DNA of 64,000 nt from Hexactinellida sp. DTS-2022 (taxonomy: Eukaryota; Porifera; Hexactinellida). The notes below the pieces were generated by a model. It did no database searches and was not told the origin of the DNA. It saw only the letters and a program-made list of their open reading frames with translations. The position numbers and the translations under genes were made by a program. Position 1 is the first letter of the stretch. Every line of letters starts with the position of its first letter. The stretch spans positions 5,022,001-5,086,000 of the forward strand of contig JAPNXP010000003.1 of the NCBI GenBank assembly GCA_028753945.1. The letters run 5' to 3'. Of this stretch, positions 11,304 to 21,589 are shown piece after piece.

Positions 11304-11652
11304 CAACTGACTGTGCTATATCTGCCACTACCACCCCAGCTCCTACGACCTGCAATTACTATTATTATAGCAGTTATTATGGAACTAAACGTTGTACCTT
11401 CTATGATTCTTCTTCTTCTTCTAACTACGATCAATACTGTCTTACCACAAGCACTCTATCATCTCAATGTGGTACAGGTTGCTGCACAGCTTATGCCCCA
11501 GTATAAGATGGTTCTGAGACTTTCTATTTCTCTCAGTACTTCTGTCCTGATACTAGTGCTTACTGTGGATCTTTTTGTGTAATGGCTGTATCCTTCGGTG
11601 CACTCGGTCTTTGCTTTTGTATTTGTGGACTGGGATTCACTATTACTTTCAT

Positions 11653-12582
11653 CAGGGCCGGATTAAGACTGTGCGGGGCCCTAGGCTATACATTTTTTGG
11701 GGCCCTAAGACTAAATACATATTAATGAAATTCAATTACAAGGTAATATTTTGTTTAGAAATAGGTTCTCAACATTAGTAGTCCGACAAGTGTAGAACTT
11801 CAAAGTACACAACAGATATTTTAAAAGGTATAATACTTATTACAAATAAGGCTCATTGAAAACGTATTTTAAACTACTACTTAGCGGGCGTCATCGATGA
11901 ATAAATAAAGGATGTATACAATAATATCAATGTTATAAAAACGTATGTTGAATTTGGTTGCCTTATAAATAGTAGAAATTTGCATCCATCAATATCAATT
12001 TATAAATTAAAATTAGTAACACTATATCCGATAATAACGGACCCAATATAAATATTAGCATCCTTGCTTGACACGCATACCTGCCAACCTATTTGAGACA
12101 TATCCCTGTACGAGGCTCCTATTTTCCCCTGTACATTGGCCAAAATCCCTGTACACCCCCAAAAAATCTTTCTGTAAAGGTGAAAACAATAGTTTATATA
12201 GACTGTACAGGGAATCCTTGTATGCTCGAATAGGAACAGATTATTTACACAAAACAAAATGCTATATTTATATAGTGTAGACATGTTTAGGTATTTATAA
12301 ACTCACAATAAATAATTTTTCCCTAGCTATAAATCCCTGTACAAATTTAAAAATCCCTGTACGGTCCAGCCAAAATGACAAAATCCCTGTACTGTACAGG
12401 GAATCCCTGTACGGTTGGCAGGTATGGACACGATGAGTCCATCTGCCCAATACATGAAGCCTCATTTTAAATAATTTTTCAAAAAATTCACCTATACGCC
12501 CCGGAGCCGCTAAAAGCGCTGGGCCCCCCAAAGCGCGGGCCCTAGGCCATGGCCTCTTGGCCTATGCGGTAATCCGGCCCTG
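11653..12582. mobile_element. hAT MITE (CAGGGCCGGATTA ends), 930 bp, 8-bp TSD
   Basis: Ends are CAGGGCCGGATTAAG and ...GGTAATCCGGCCCTG, with identical flanks 'actttcat' at 11645-11652 and 12583-12590. It split the transmembrane-coding block of the Cys/Tyr-rich gene. It later received a second element at 12076-12426. Open frames inside (11575, 12000, 12068, 12295) are artefacts. Confidence 0.92.
12076..12426. mobile_element. Nested MITE with CATACCTGCCAACC ends and 'CCCTGTAC' repeats
   Basis: Ends are CATACCTGCCAACCTA and ...GGTTGGCAGGTATG. The flanks share 'gacacg' (12070-12075, 12427-12432). The interior is rich in 'atccctgtac'. The same family appears near 27119-27526, 53942-55910 and (a fragment) 60605-60700. 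Confidence 0.82.
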
Positions 12583-12624
12583 ACTTTCATCATTCTCACT
12601 GTTGTAATTGTAACTAAGAAGTGA

Positions 12625-13313
12625 TTTCATTCCCGCATAGTATCTTTAATTAATGTTAAAATTTTAAATATGTAAGTACAGTGCGTGGCAAAGTGACATC
12701 CAGATGCGAGGAAAATGTGAATTTTGGGAAATATAATGTTAATTCCATACTTATATTTTCCCTGTAATGGGAGGGGCAACAATTTGAAATGGGGGAGGTA
12801 GGGCAATACCGATATTCCACTGGTTAAAGCATTGACATCGTCCAATTTTATCCCGTGTTCAGTCCTAAAACATTTGGACTATGTATTTATTCAATTTGAT
12901 CTGTTTTTAATACGAATCTTATGAATCTTATCCGGGGAAAATACCTGATCGTTAGTAATTGCACGGGGGTCTATCTCCAACCAATTTTCTGAGAATTGTG
13001 ATTATTGTAATATACATTCAAACGGTTATACACATTTTGCGCAAAATTTGTTGGAGATAGAGCATCGAAATGTATTATCATTGAATAGGAAGTTGAGGAC
13101 GGGCTATCAATTGGATCCATTGACTAAGCTGTAACTATATTTATTCTCGAGATATGACCTCAAGCATTGAAATCACGTTTCCATAGCAACAGAGGTATGT
13201 GTCAACCTTCCATAATTGATTCTGAGATATTTTATGTAAAATGACTACTAGATGGGTTATTCACAGCGATTTGTTTGAAAAAGCGAAATTGAACATTTTA
13301 CATGCGTTCAAAG
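12625..13313. other. Intergenic, nothing recognised
   Basis: No coding frame beyond chance, no clear repeat or RNA gene. Confidence 0.3.
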
Positions 13314-13549
13314 CAGGCCTTCATCTGGGTGCGCAGCACGCACCCAGGGGTGCGTGATTTTAAGGAAAATGTTGGAAGGGTGCGTGAAATTGAATTAATT
13401 TGGGTGCGCGCAGTGCGCACCCAGAGTATTTTTAATACTAATTTTGGTATTTTTTTTGGTAAATGTACTATTTTTGGTAAATTTGGGTGCGCGATTGTAA
13501 AAAAAACATTACCTAGGGTGCGGATCTCTTAGGGCTAGATGAAGGCCTG
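13314..13549. mobile_element. hAT MITE, 236 bp, 8-bp TSD
   Basis: Ends are CAGGCCTTCATCTGG and ...TAGATGAAGGCCTG, with flanks 'gttcaaag' at 13306-13313 and 13550-13557. The interior has GC-rich 'gggtgcgc' blocks in an otherwise AT-rich element. Confidence 0.92.
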
Positions 13550-13567
13550 GTTCAAAGTTCTGGTATA

Positions 13568-13750
13568 CAGGTAAACCTCCCAAAGCGGCACCCATCGGGA
13601 GAATGATTTTGTGCCGCTTCTCGAGGTTGCCGCTTTGGGAGGTTGCTCGTAAGGTAAAACTCCCAAAGCGGCACCCATCAAGAGAATGATTTTGTGCCGC
13701 TTCTCGGAGGTTGCCGCTACTCGGAGGTGCCGCTTTGGGAGGTTTACCTG
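13568..13750. mobile_element. TA-flanked MITE with internal duplication
   Basis: Ends are CAGGTAAACCTCCCAAAGCG and its near-perfect complement, with TA on both sides (13566-13567, 13751-13752). The interior holds two direct copies of a block containing 'aaagcggcacccatc' and 'gattttgtgccgcttctcg'. It is non-coding. Confidence 0.88.
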
Positions 13751-13949
13751 TATTTAGACTATTAGACAATATAGTGACGTCATTTCGCCCAAGTGGCACC
13801 TCAAAAATATGCGTCTTGCACATGACTACCTTTATAAAAAACAATTAAATAAGTAGAAGCACCCTGGATTACTTATTTCGAAGAATAATTGAATTGCATC
13901 TATTTAGTTGACTATACTAATTAATCCCTGGTCCAGAAATTTGAGTGCG

Positions 13950-14235
13950 TATCATTGCCTTATGTATAGAATGCTATGTCCCAGGATAAGTTTTCCATGG
14001 AATATTGGTCCCCCGGACCAAAATTCCGGATCAATTATTCGGGCCCAATTTTCCAGTGACATGCTGATTCATAAAAATTTATTCCCAATATGGCGAATAA
14101 TCGCCTAGGCACTATTCTAGGTAACTAAATAAACACAAACCTCAGAGGGACCAATTTTCCACAGAAGGGCTAAATTTTCATGAAAATTTTGGTCCCCCCG
14201 AACCAATTTTCCAAGGGGACCAAATTTCCGTGACA
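13950..14235. repeat. Cluster of 'ggaccaattttcc' inverted and direct words
   Basis: The words 'ggaccaaaattcc', 'gggcccaattttcc', 'gggaccaattttcc', 'aaaattttggtcccc' and 'gaaccaattttcc' recur on both strands between 13980 and 14235. It may be a degenerate palindromic element; I could not fix its ends. There is no gene. Confidence 0.45.
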
Positions 14236-14239
14236 GCTC

Positions 14240-14665
14240 TTTTGAAAAATCGTGCACTGTGAAATGTGAAAAGGTGTAGAATTAAATTCTCTATTGAATG
14301 CTTATGAATTGAATATTCGGCCACTATTTATTGTTCCTGTTGTGACATTAAATAGGTGCAAAAATGTGTCAAAAATGTATCAAGAATCGTGACCCCAGGT
14401 GCACATCTGTACCCATGAGACACCTGTCCTGAAAACTTGGGCTCTTAGTTAATAAAACTCTGTTCTGTGGAGGGGATATGGACCAAAAATAGGACACTGT
14501 AGCACTATAGTACCACTACACTAGAGTATAGTCGGCACAGTAATAATAATAAAGGCAGTGAGATTAGAATTGGACCACTATACTATGCTATAGTCGGCAC
14601 AGTAATAATAATAAAGGCAGTGAGATTAGAACTGGACCACTATATATTAGTCGGTACAGTAAAGA
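14240..14665 (-). repeat. HP repeat fragment with three terminal palindromes in tandem
   Basis: It matches the end region of copy B ('gtgaaaaggtgtagaatt', 'tcgtgaccccaggtgcaca', 'aactctgttctgtgga') and then shows three successive palindrome-type blocks at about 14508-14540, 14572-14602 and 14634-14660. The first two are followed by 'gtcggcacagtaataataat', the third by the variant 'gtcggtacagta'. The stem-loop end is absent. Confidence 0.75.
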
Positions 14666-15184
14666 GTTAGCATAGAGTCATAAACAAATGTCTGACAGAC
14701 AAAAAATTGTTTTAACCTCTAGATGTGCAAATGATGTAAATCACTCATTCAGCAGGACATACCTGATCAAATACATTGATAAACGTCTTTACACTTTACT
14801 TATCACTGGGGAAATCTTGCTTATATCTTGTATTTAAATATCATATTAGCGGAATATGTCGAGCTGTTTTAATGTATTTGTGATATTCTCCACCTATTAT
14901 ATGGGACACTAGTTTGTTTACTGAATTATTTGAGTCCAATTTAGCTCTTTTTGATATATACGTGTATAGTATATTGTGTGGTAGTTAGTAGCCTGGTCAA
15001 GTTATTAGTTTTAACCAGTATAGTGTATTTCATGGACAATAAATAAACAAAAGAATAGCGCAAGGTGGGGGACTTTAATTAACACTATTACAGTTCGGTA
15101 TTCAGTATTCACAACAAAAAGTAAATTAACCTTGACTATCTTTCTACTGAAATAGTTGTCCGCCTAAATTTTTCTTTTAGGGCA
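14666..15184. other. Intergenic, nothing recognised
   Basis: AT-rich sequence without a supported frame or clear repeat. Confidence 0.3.
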
Positions 15185-15634
15185 AATTCAACTTGCGATA
15201 ATTATATTGATTTAATTTATAAATTCCAGCTGGCTTCTATTTAATTGTAGTATTACTATACAATGAATTAAAACAAATTAAATTAAATAATATATGGAAT
15301 TTGTTGACTCTACTCAACTCACCGTGGATAACATTGCTAAAATAAATAACTAATAATATAATATATTATCAATCAGAATGAATGAATGGCATGTAACTCA
15401 AGATGGTTTATGATAGAAACAAACTTCAAATTTATCTACCGTTCCTTGTGACTCGGACCAATTAAAAGTTGGTTTTTGACACCTTGGACGTTGATGACTT
15501 GGCGAAAAAAAATCCAAAATTGCAGCCTGCGCCGACAGCATGTTCCTTTGGAGGCACTATCAATAAACGACCAACAAAATATAGTGCCACCAAAGGAATA
15601 TGCGTCGGCACAGGCTGCAATTTTGGATTTTTTT
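15185..15634 (+). repeat. HP repeat fragment ending in stem-loop (15505-15634)
   Basis: It begins near 'aacttgcgataattatattg', as in 35368 and 38940, and runs to a ~130-nt stem-loop. It truncates the NHL-like coding sequence that begins at about 15640: the open frame runs straight out of the stem-loop. Confidence 0.8.
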
Positions 15635-15639
15635 AATTC

Positions 15640-16257
15640 TTGGTACACCTGATCATATACAACGGCTACAATGTAAAACACAATATGGTACGTCTCGATT
15701 GCATTTTCGATTGTGGTGAAAACGAGTATATATATTTAGGGGAAAAGGGGAATAATAGTATCAATATATACTCGCACGATTTTCAGAAAATAAGAACATT
15801 TACAGCTTACAAATCTGGTACTCCTATGGCACTCAAAATAAGAGGAGATACAATGGTGGTGCTCAATGCAGAAGAATCATCTTTTTCTGGTCGGTTCGGT
15901 GACCATAGAAATCTAACTTTTTTAAGTTTCTCAATTACGAACGATGAACTGCTTGAAAGTATTAAAATTAATACTAAATCCATACCATACCCGAATTACA
16001 TGTGTTTAGACCCGTTAAGTAACGTACTGATTACAAATTGTTACTCAAAGAAATTAGTCGTGTGGTATCGAGGCGGTCGACTAAGATACTACAATAATAC
16101 TCCAAAACATTATAACACTACTACATTATTGGGTTTGGAAATGACAGATGATTTTCAGATAATTAGGATTGTGAGTCCCTACTACCGTAATAATCCTGAT
16201 CCCGCTATAAGGGTTTATATGGTCGAACATTCCCATTATATATATGGAGATAGATAG
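15640..16257 (+). pseudogene. NHL-like propeller fragment, 5' end lost at an HP repeat
   Basis: About 200 residues are open on the + strand, beginning inside the edge of the HP stem-loop. Propeller-like strands are seen: 'NEYIYLGEKGNNSINIY', 'MCLDPLSNVLITNCYSKKLV' and 'VVWYRGGRL', matching the x(V/I)xD...N.I.V.(N/D)...(N/H).V.V(F/W) rhythm of NHL blades and resembling the C-terminal half of the gene at 40244-41456. The coiled-coil N-terminus and at least three blades are missing, and the start is not an ATG in homologous position. Most likely a dead 3' fragment of a coiled-coil/NHL paralogue. A functional short gene is less likely. Confidence 0.55.
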
Positions 16258-17020
16258 ATATTTAATGTATTTGATATAAGCTGTATAGAGTATCAATTAT
16301 ACCATAATTTAATTTTGTGGTATATCTATTAGACCTCTGCGCGCGGGTCGTATGCGGGACCGCCCCGCCCCGCAATACCCAGTGCTATAATGAAATGAAC
16401 CCGCACTAACTCGCACCTATTTAAACTCATAATAATCCGCGCTAACTAGTATTCTCGCCAGGATATATAATAGTTATATATGTTGCAGTTACGGGTTTGG
16501 ATTAGTCAGAACCGGTTTCAACTGTTAAAGTAGTTGAAACGGGTTCTGACTAGTTGAAACGCGTTTCAACTGGAAACGGCTTCTGACTGCAACATATACA
16601 CTCGGCACACAATGCGGGCATAATTTTTTTTACAGCCATAAGGAATAAAAAGAAGGTAACACGTGTTTGGGTGGATACTTGAACAGCGAATTCCGAGTTT
16701 ATTATACGAGATTACGGATAATTTTACAGTACAATTCTTTCAATCGCAACACTTCCCCCATGTAATAACTCACCCCGCGGAGAGGCTGTTGTATCGTATT
16801 TAGGCACTATAATATATTGAGGCGCTGTATGATACACTAATATAAACCATGGATATGCAATTACAAACTATACTGTGATATTTTGAGGCGCTCTGGTAGA
16901 TTGAGAACGCTACTGTCATGAGCATTACTTATTAGTCAACCACAGCAAGACTACTCAGTCTTGATAGTTATTCAATACCTACTCTAGTACTATTAGTATG
17001 TTGTCTACTTAATATATACT
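16258..17020. repeat. Intergenic with a palindromic block near 16480-16605
   Basis: No gene. Near 16330-16380 there is a GC-rich patch ('gcgggaccgccccgccccgc'). From 16480 to 16605 the words 'tatatgttgcagt' and 'actgcaacatata' bracket inverted 'agtcagaaccggtttcaact' / 'agttgaaacgggttctgact', a likely small fold-back element. Its ends are not fixed. Confidence 0.5.
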
Positions 17021-17461
17021 AGCGCGCTTCGCTTGCTAGGTCGCTTCGCGACAGAACACAACCACACACCAACCGCTTCGCGGTTGGTGTGTGGTTTATA
17101 TACTCCTAATATTGATTATAAAGCGTAAATAGGCCTAAATAGTCAAATTTGACAATGTGAATTTTAGTGATTACGTCATCATGCGATAATGAGTAAGCAT
17201 ATTGGTGATCTGGTGTGACCAACGTGTCCGCATCATTAATGTACATGTTCTATTAAATTTTCAGACTTTTATCTCTTAGAGGGCGCGAATTATGTGCGAT
17301 TAAGTGAATTTTCAGGGTTCTCGAAATGTGACAATGACGTCATAACTTGTCGAGGTGTGAGAAATTTTGAGTGGAAACCTCAACTTGTTGGCGGGTGCCA
17401 AAAGTTACCCCTATATATAGTGGGGTCAAAAATTAAGGTTCCGTGACCAACCTCTGGCTAG

Positions 17462-18027
17462 CAGGGTTGGGTTCAAGTACATTTGAAAGTACTTAAGTAC
17501 AAAGTACTACTACTTTTCAGATATTCAAGTACAATACAAGTACAAGTACAGGTAAACTTAAAGTACTTAAGTACAAGTACAAGTACAATGAAAAAATTAG
17601 GAAAATACTTAAGTACAAGTACAAGTACTTCCCAAGCTCTTATGATAAATCTCTCGTACTAATAGTAGAAATTGCTAAATACATATTTTATATAGTATCA
17701 TCCAAATCTATTTAATTGATTTAGCAGTAGTCCTTGACACGAACACAATTCCTAATAAACTAAGTATTAAGTAACACTACTTTATTTGAGATGGGATTTG
17801 AGGAACATCAATGATGTGTGTTGGAAATATATTGAATGATAAAAAAGTCACGAGTAACAAGTACTCAAGTACAAGTGCAAGTACTTTAGAAAATTGAGGA
17901 AAGTAATTAAGTACAAGTACAAGTACAACGGAAAAATGGTGAAAGTACTTAAGTACAAGTACAAGTACTCAAAAAATGTACTTAATTACAAAAGTACTTA
18001 AGTAAATTGTACTTGAACCCAACCCTG
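17462..18027. mobile_element. hAT MITE built of 'aagtacaagtac' words, 8-bp TSD
   Basis: Ends are CAGGGTTGGGTTCAAGTACA and ...CTTGAACCCAACCCTG; flanks 'ctggctag' lie at 17454-17461 and 18028-18035. The interior is dominated by 'aagtacttaagtacaagtac'-type palindromic words. Confidence 0.92.
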
Positions 18028-18912
18028 CTGGCTAGTTAGGAGATAGAATATCAAATTTTCGACACCCGATGACCCCCAAATATTATTGCGTTTTTGGACA
18101 GTACTAATTATTCTAAGAAGGACGTAGATACTCAGAATTTCAAAAATCGAAAAATTTGAATTAGATATTCATAGTCAAAGTTTAGCCTAATAGTGAATCC
18201 ATACTAGATAATGTAAGAGCTAGCAATTTACTCTATTAGGCGCAAGTTCTGTAATAGTGCTAATTTAACTATTTACTATTAGTTACATAAGATCCGCCAC
18301 GTACATTTGTCAGAATCAATTTAATTATTTTTTTCTATAGATTTAGAAATAATTGCTCAAATTATACCAATATTTGGCTCTGATTAATTGTTAACTCTAT
18401 AACTTTGTATTACAGTTGAAATCGACGCGGCGGATCTGGTAGCTCTACTGATAAGGATCATTTTTGAGGGATAGTTTTTTTTCCTCCGAATTATATTTTT
18501 TGAGATAACCTCTACATAAACAAGGTCACTCCCCCGGAAATTCTTACGGAATGTATTTGTACAAAATGACGGTGATTTTGACCTTTAGTGACGTCAAAAA
18601 GGTCAAATAAATGGCCGAATCAAATTTTTCTTTCGGATTTGGATAGAGGGCATGTCAAAGTATTGCTAGGAGTGGCTAAACTAAAATATATCATTTTTCA
18701 TGAATTTACAATAATTCAGGATTCTATGGCCATATTTTTCTATAAGACGATGATTTTGACCTTTGGATGATGTCAAAAAGGTAAAAAATGTCCGAATCCA
18801 ATTTTCCTTTCGGAATTGGATAGATAGTCTATCAAAGTATAATTGGAATGCTTAAAGAAGCATTTTGCATGTTTTGATAATATACATTCAATTTGATATT
18901 CTATCTCCTTAA

Positions 18913-19451
18913 GTTTTATGCCTGATTTTGATACTTTAGGATATAACTCGCGATTTAAGCTCCCATGCCGCTCTGGTAAGTTTGGGCAAACTTTTTTATA
19001 GCGACAAATTCAAAGGGCCACCGGCAATCATTTTGAAAAATTAAGGCCCCTCTCTGAACATTTCATAAATTGAGATTAGAGTATTTTTGAACAGTATGCA
19101 ATAAGTAGTAGCTGCACTGAAAATTTCAACTCAATCGGGACTATACTTTTAATGTAATAACCTTTTGAAGATTCTTACGTCATTTGTCACCATTGGGAGG
19201 TCCCTTCTTTAAACTATTTTTTTAAGGGATTTGAAGCATATCTCATCCTATATACATGCAATAACCTTTTAACTCGCTATGTAGTATGTCTCCATGTAAA
19301 TCTCGGTAATAGACCTAAATTTACCACTAAAAATGATTGCCGGAGTCCCTTTGAATTTGTCGCTATAAAAAAGTTTGCCCAAACTTACCAGAGCGGCATG
19401 GGAGCTTAAATCGCGAGTTATATCCTAAAGTATCAAAATCAGGCATAAAAC
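18913..19451. mobile_element. TTAA-flanked MITE (piggyBac-like target), ~130-bp TIRs
   Basis: Arms 18913-19040 and 19330-19451 are near-perfect inverted repeats starting GTTTTATGCCTGATTTTGAT. TTAA flanks both sides (18909-18912, 19452-19455), as in the piggyBac group. It is 539 bp, non-coding. Class is inferred from TTAA alone. Confidence 0.85.
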
Positions 19452-19697
19452 TTAACTAGCCAGAGGTTGGTCACGGAACCTTAATTTTGACCCCACTATA
19501 TAATGCAAAAATCCCATTTGGAAACCGTCCACTTTCTTCAATCAACTCGTAACATACAAACAAATATATACACATATACACACACCCACACACCCAGGCT
19601 TGTGTTTTAATAGTATAGATTCATTATAACTTACCGCTGTGTCACTTAGTCTGTAACATTAAATATATATTAACTCAAAATATCAACTCACTAACTA

Positions 19698-20335
19698 ATG
19701 ACTGGTCCGTTATCTATTCCTCCCCTCCATGAAACAGATCGCATAGAAGCCTGGAGACATCTTTTCAAGGCAGCTGTCACGAATATATTGGCGGAAGAAA
19801 ACGGAAATGTGAGAGCCATCCAACTACTCCCGGCTTACGTAAACCGGAGAACAGCGGCACGAGAGCTAATAAAGGACCTCATAGACTCTGACATAGAGTA
19901 TGGATAATTTGGACAATACACTGGACGCTCTGGAAAATACGCTTGATCCTCCTTTCGACGCTTTTATATCAATGCAACAACTAGGGAAATTGCATTGGGA
20001 ACCAGGTCAGGAAATTGACGACTTTTTCTACGTCGCCAAAAGAAAGGCCGTTCATGCTAAAACAGGTATGAAATTCCTTGCGTCAATTCTAGCGTCCCAA
20101 CTACCGAGAGACATACACGTCAGGCTAAAAGACAGAGTCAGAGATATAGGTGACGCTCTATAGGGAGATCAAGGTAGGGAGCTTATTCAAGTAGTAAAAC
20201 GCGAGCTTACCGAACACGGGCATCTACTAAATAGAGGTAATAGAGATTTCGAAGGAGTCGCCAAGGTCGCGGTATTATCTAAACCTGAAATGTATGCAGA
20301 GTCTGCCTCCACTAGCGAAACAGACAACGAAGAAA
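19698..20335 (+). pseudogene. Gag-like capsid remnant of an LTR-type retroelement
   Basis: Three in-line pieces: 19698-19907, 19900-20163 and an in-frame continuation to about 20335. The first and second overlap in different frames (a single-base shift near 19900), and a TAG interrupts after 20160. Features recalling retrotransposon Gag capsids: an early Trp in 'EAWRHLFKAA', an 'LLPAYVNRRTA' region, 'PFDAFISMQQLGKLHWEPGQ' and 'QEIDDFFYVAKRKA', the usual 'L..L.W..GE.IDDF' spacing. No zinc knuckle, protease or reverse transcriptase follows; the sequence runs into a Helentron-like satellite at about 20336. Broken and unlikely to be functional. Confidence 0.6.
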
Positions 20336-20656
20336 ATGAGAAATTCGTGTTCAGCATACTTGTTTACCTATAATACCCGTTGTAAGCTAACTTCTAGGTT
20401 GATTTTGAATTTTAATTGATTTGTTTACCTATTTTGTGTAAACAACAACAACAAATATTATTATTAAAAATTTATAAACGCGAAATTCGAAATCAGCTTA
20501 CTTGTTCCCTATTATAACATTTGTTTACCTAATATAACATTTGGAAGTTAGATTCTATCTCAATTATAAAAGCGGTTTCTATACCCCCATCATTTTAATA
20601 TATTCCTGACAAACAAACAAACACACAAACACAACAATCGAGTTTTAATAATATAG
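20336..20656 (+). mobile_element. Helentron-like element, 3' part only (5' end missing)
   Basis: It begins mid-unit of the ~145-bp satellite ('gagaaattcgtgttcagcat'), carries about one and a half units, then the CAAA/CA microsatellite and 'ttttaataatataga' tail. It fuses directly to the Gag-like remnant. Confidence 0.65.
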
Positions 20657-21516
20657 ACGAGCCCTTCGGTCTCGGTCGCTTTGCGACAGATCGGTGCTAC
20701 GCACCTCAAGTTAACGGCCGCTATGCGGCCTTACTCCTCACCCTTCTGCCATGGAAAATGGTAGAAAGGGACGTTATATAGATCCCTATATAAGATTTCC
20801 ATTTTTTAACTTGTTTTTCATATTCTCAATTTTTAAACGCGAAAATCGTGTTCAGCATACTTGTTTACCTATAATACCCGTTGAAAGCTAACTTCTAGGT
20901 TGATTTTGAATTTTCATCAATTTGTTTACCTATTTTGTGTGTAAACAACAACAACAAATATTCACATTAGAAATTTGTAAACGCGAAATTCGTCTTCCGC
21001 ATACTTGTTAACCTATAATCCCCGTTGGAAGCTAACTTCTAGGTTGATTTTAAATTTTCATTAATTTGTATACCTATTTTGTGTAAACAACAACAAAAAT
21101 ATTCATATGAGAAATTTATAAACGCGAAATTCGTGTTCAGCATACTTGTTTACCTATAATATAATACCCGTTGAAAGCTAACTCCTGGTTTGATTTTGAA
21201 TTTTCACTAATTTGTTTACCTTTTTGTGTAAACAACAACAAATATTCATATTATAAATTTTTAAACGCGAAAATCGTGTTCAGCATACTTGTTTACCTAT
21301 AATACCCGTTGAAAGCTAACTTCTAGGTTGATTTTGAATTTCATTAATTTGTTTACTTATTTTGTGTAAACAACAACAACAAATATTCATATTATAAATT
21401 TGTAAATGCGAAATTCGTGTTCAGCATACTTGTTTACATATTATAACATTTGAAAGTAGTGAATATCTCATATATTAATGCGGTTTCTATCCCCCCGCAC
21501 TTTAATACAATCCGGA

Positions 21517-21558
<42 letters not shown>

Positions 21559-21589
21559 AACACACAACAATCGAGATCTAATAATATAG
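20657..21589 (+). mobile_element. Helentron-like element, full, ~5 satellite units
   Basis: It starts ACGAGCCCTTCGG directly after the tail of the preceding copy. It has GTCGC-ttt-GCGAC, GGCCGC-tat-GCGGCC and TTCTGCCA-tggaaaa-TGGTAGAA hairpins, ~145-bp units between 20820 and 21460, a (CA)n microsatellite at 21518-21553 and the 'ctaataatataga' tail. Confidence 0.7.

Larger units (their letters stand above)
10739..12624 (+). pseudogene. Cys/Tyr/Ser-rich single-pass membrane protein gene, split by two hAT MITEs
   Basis: Three coding blocks lie in one frame once two MITEs are discounted. Block 1 (about 10744-11088): a hydrophobic stretch ending 'FSFFHSLSSQ', which looks like a signal peptide, then a Ser/Tyr/Cys-rich region with CC pairs. 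Block 2 (11312-11652, after the first MITE): Thr/Pro/Tyr/Cys-rich, with 'CGTGCC'. Block 3 (11560-11652 continuing at 12591): 'GALGLCFCICGLGFTITF' running into a hydrophobic end and a short KK tail, a transmembrane helix close to the C-terminus. Both insertions leave 8-bp duplications and each lies where removal keeps the frame. Problems: one in-frame TAA near 11502 (a 36-bp intron, gtataa...ctcag, could remove it) and no ATG in this frame; the ATG at 10739 is one frame off. The layout recalls CYYR1/Shisa-type proteins, but I do not claim homology. Confidence 0.6.
17411..19503. mobile_element. Long-palindrome element (outer arms ~70 bp), carrying two further MITEs
   Basis: The left arm 'gtggggtcaaa...ttaaggttccgtgaccaacc' continues after the first insertion into 'ggagatagaatatcaaatt'. 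The right arm is the reverse complement, split at TTAA by the second insertion. Flanks are TATA/TA. The interior has two near-repeats around 'tgattttgacctttag' at 18570 and 18750. No gene is supported. Confidence 0.8.
17021..19617. mobile_element. Helitron-like interspersed repeat carrying nested MITEs
   Basis: The left end 'actagcgcgcttcgcttgct' reversed reads as a hairpin-plus-CTAGT terminus of the type seen at Helitron 3' ends, so the element would be on the minus strand. The right end has an ACAC microsatellite and 'tgtgttttaatagtataga', as at 62920-62945. The body shares sequence with 265-560. A palindromic element of about 17411-19503 is inserted in it. Confidence 0.55.

Noticed and set aside
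12000-12531. Frames at 12000-12531 as genes
   Set aside because: Inside nested MITEs; composition follows the CCCTGTAC repeats.
13302-13844. Short frames over 13302-13844 as genes
   Set aside because: They lie within two TSD-bounded MITEs and follow their palindromic arms.
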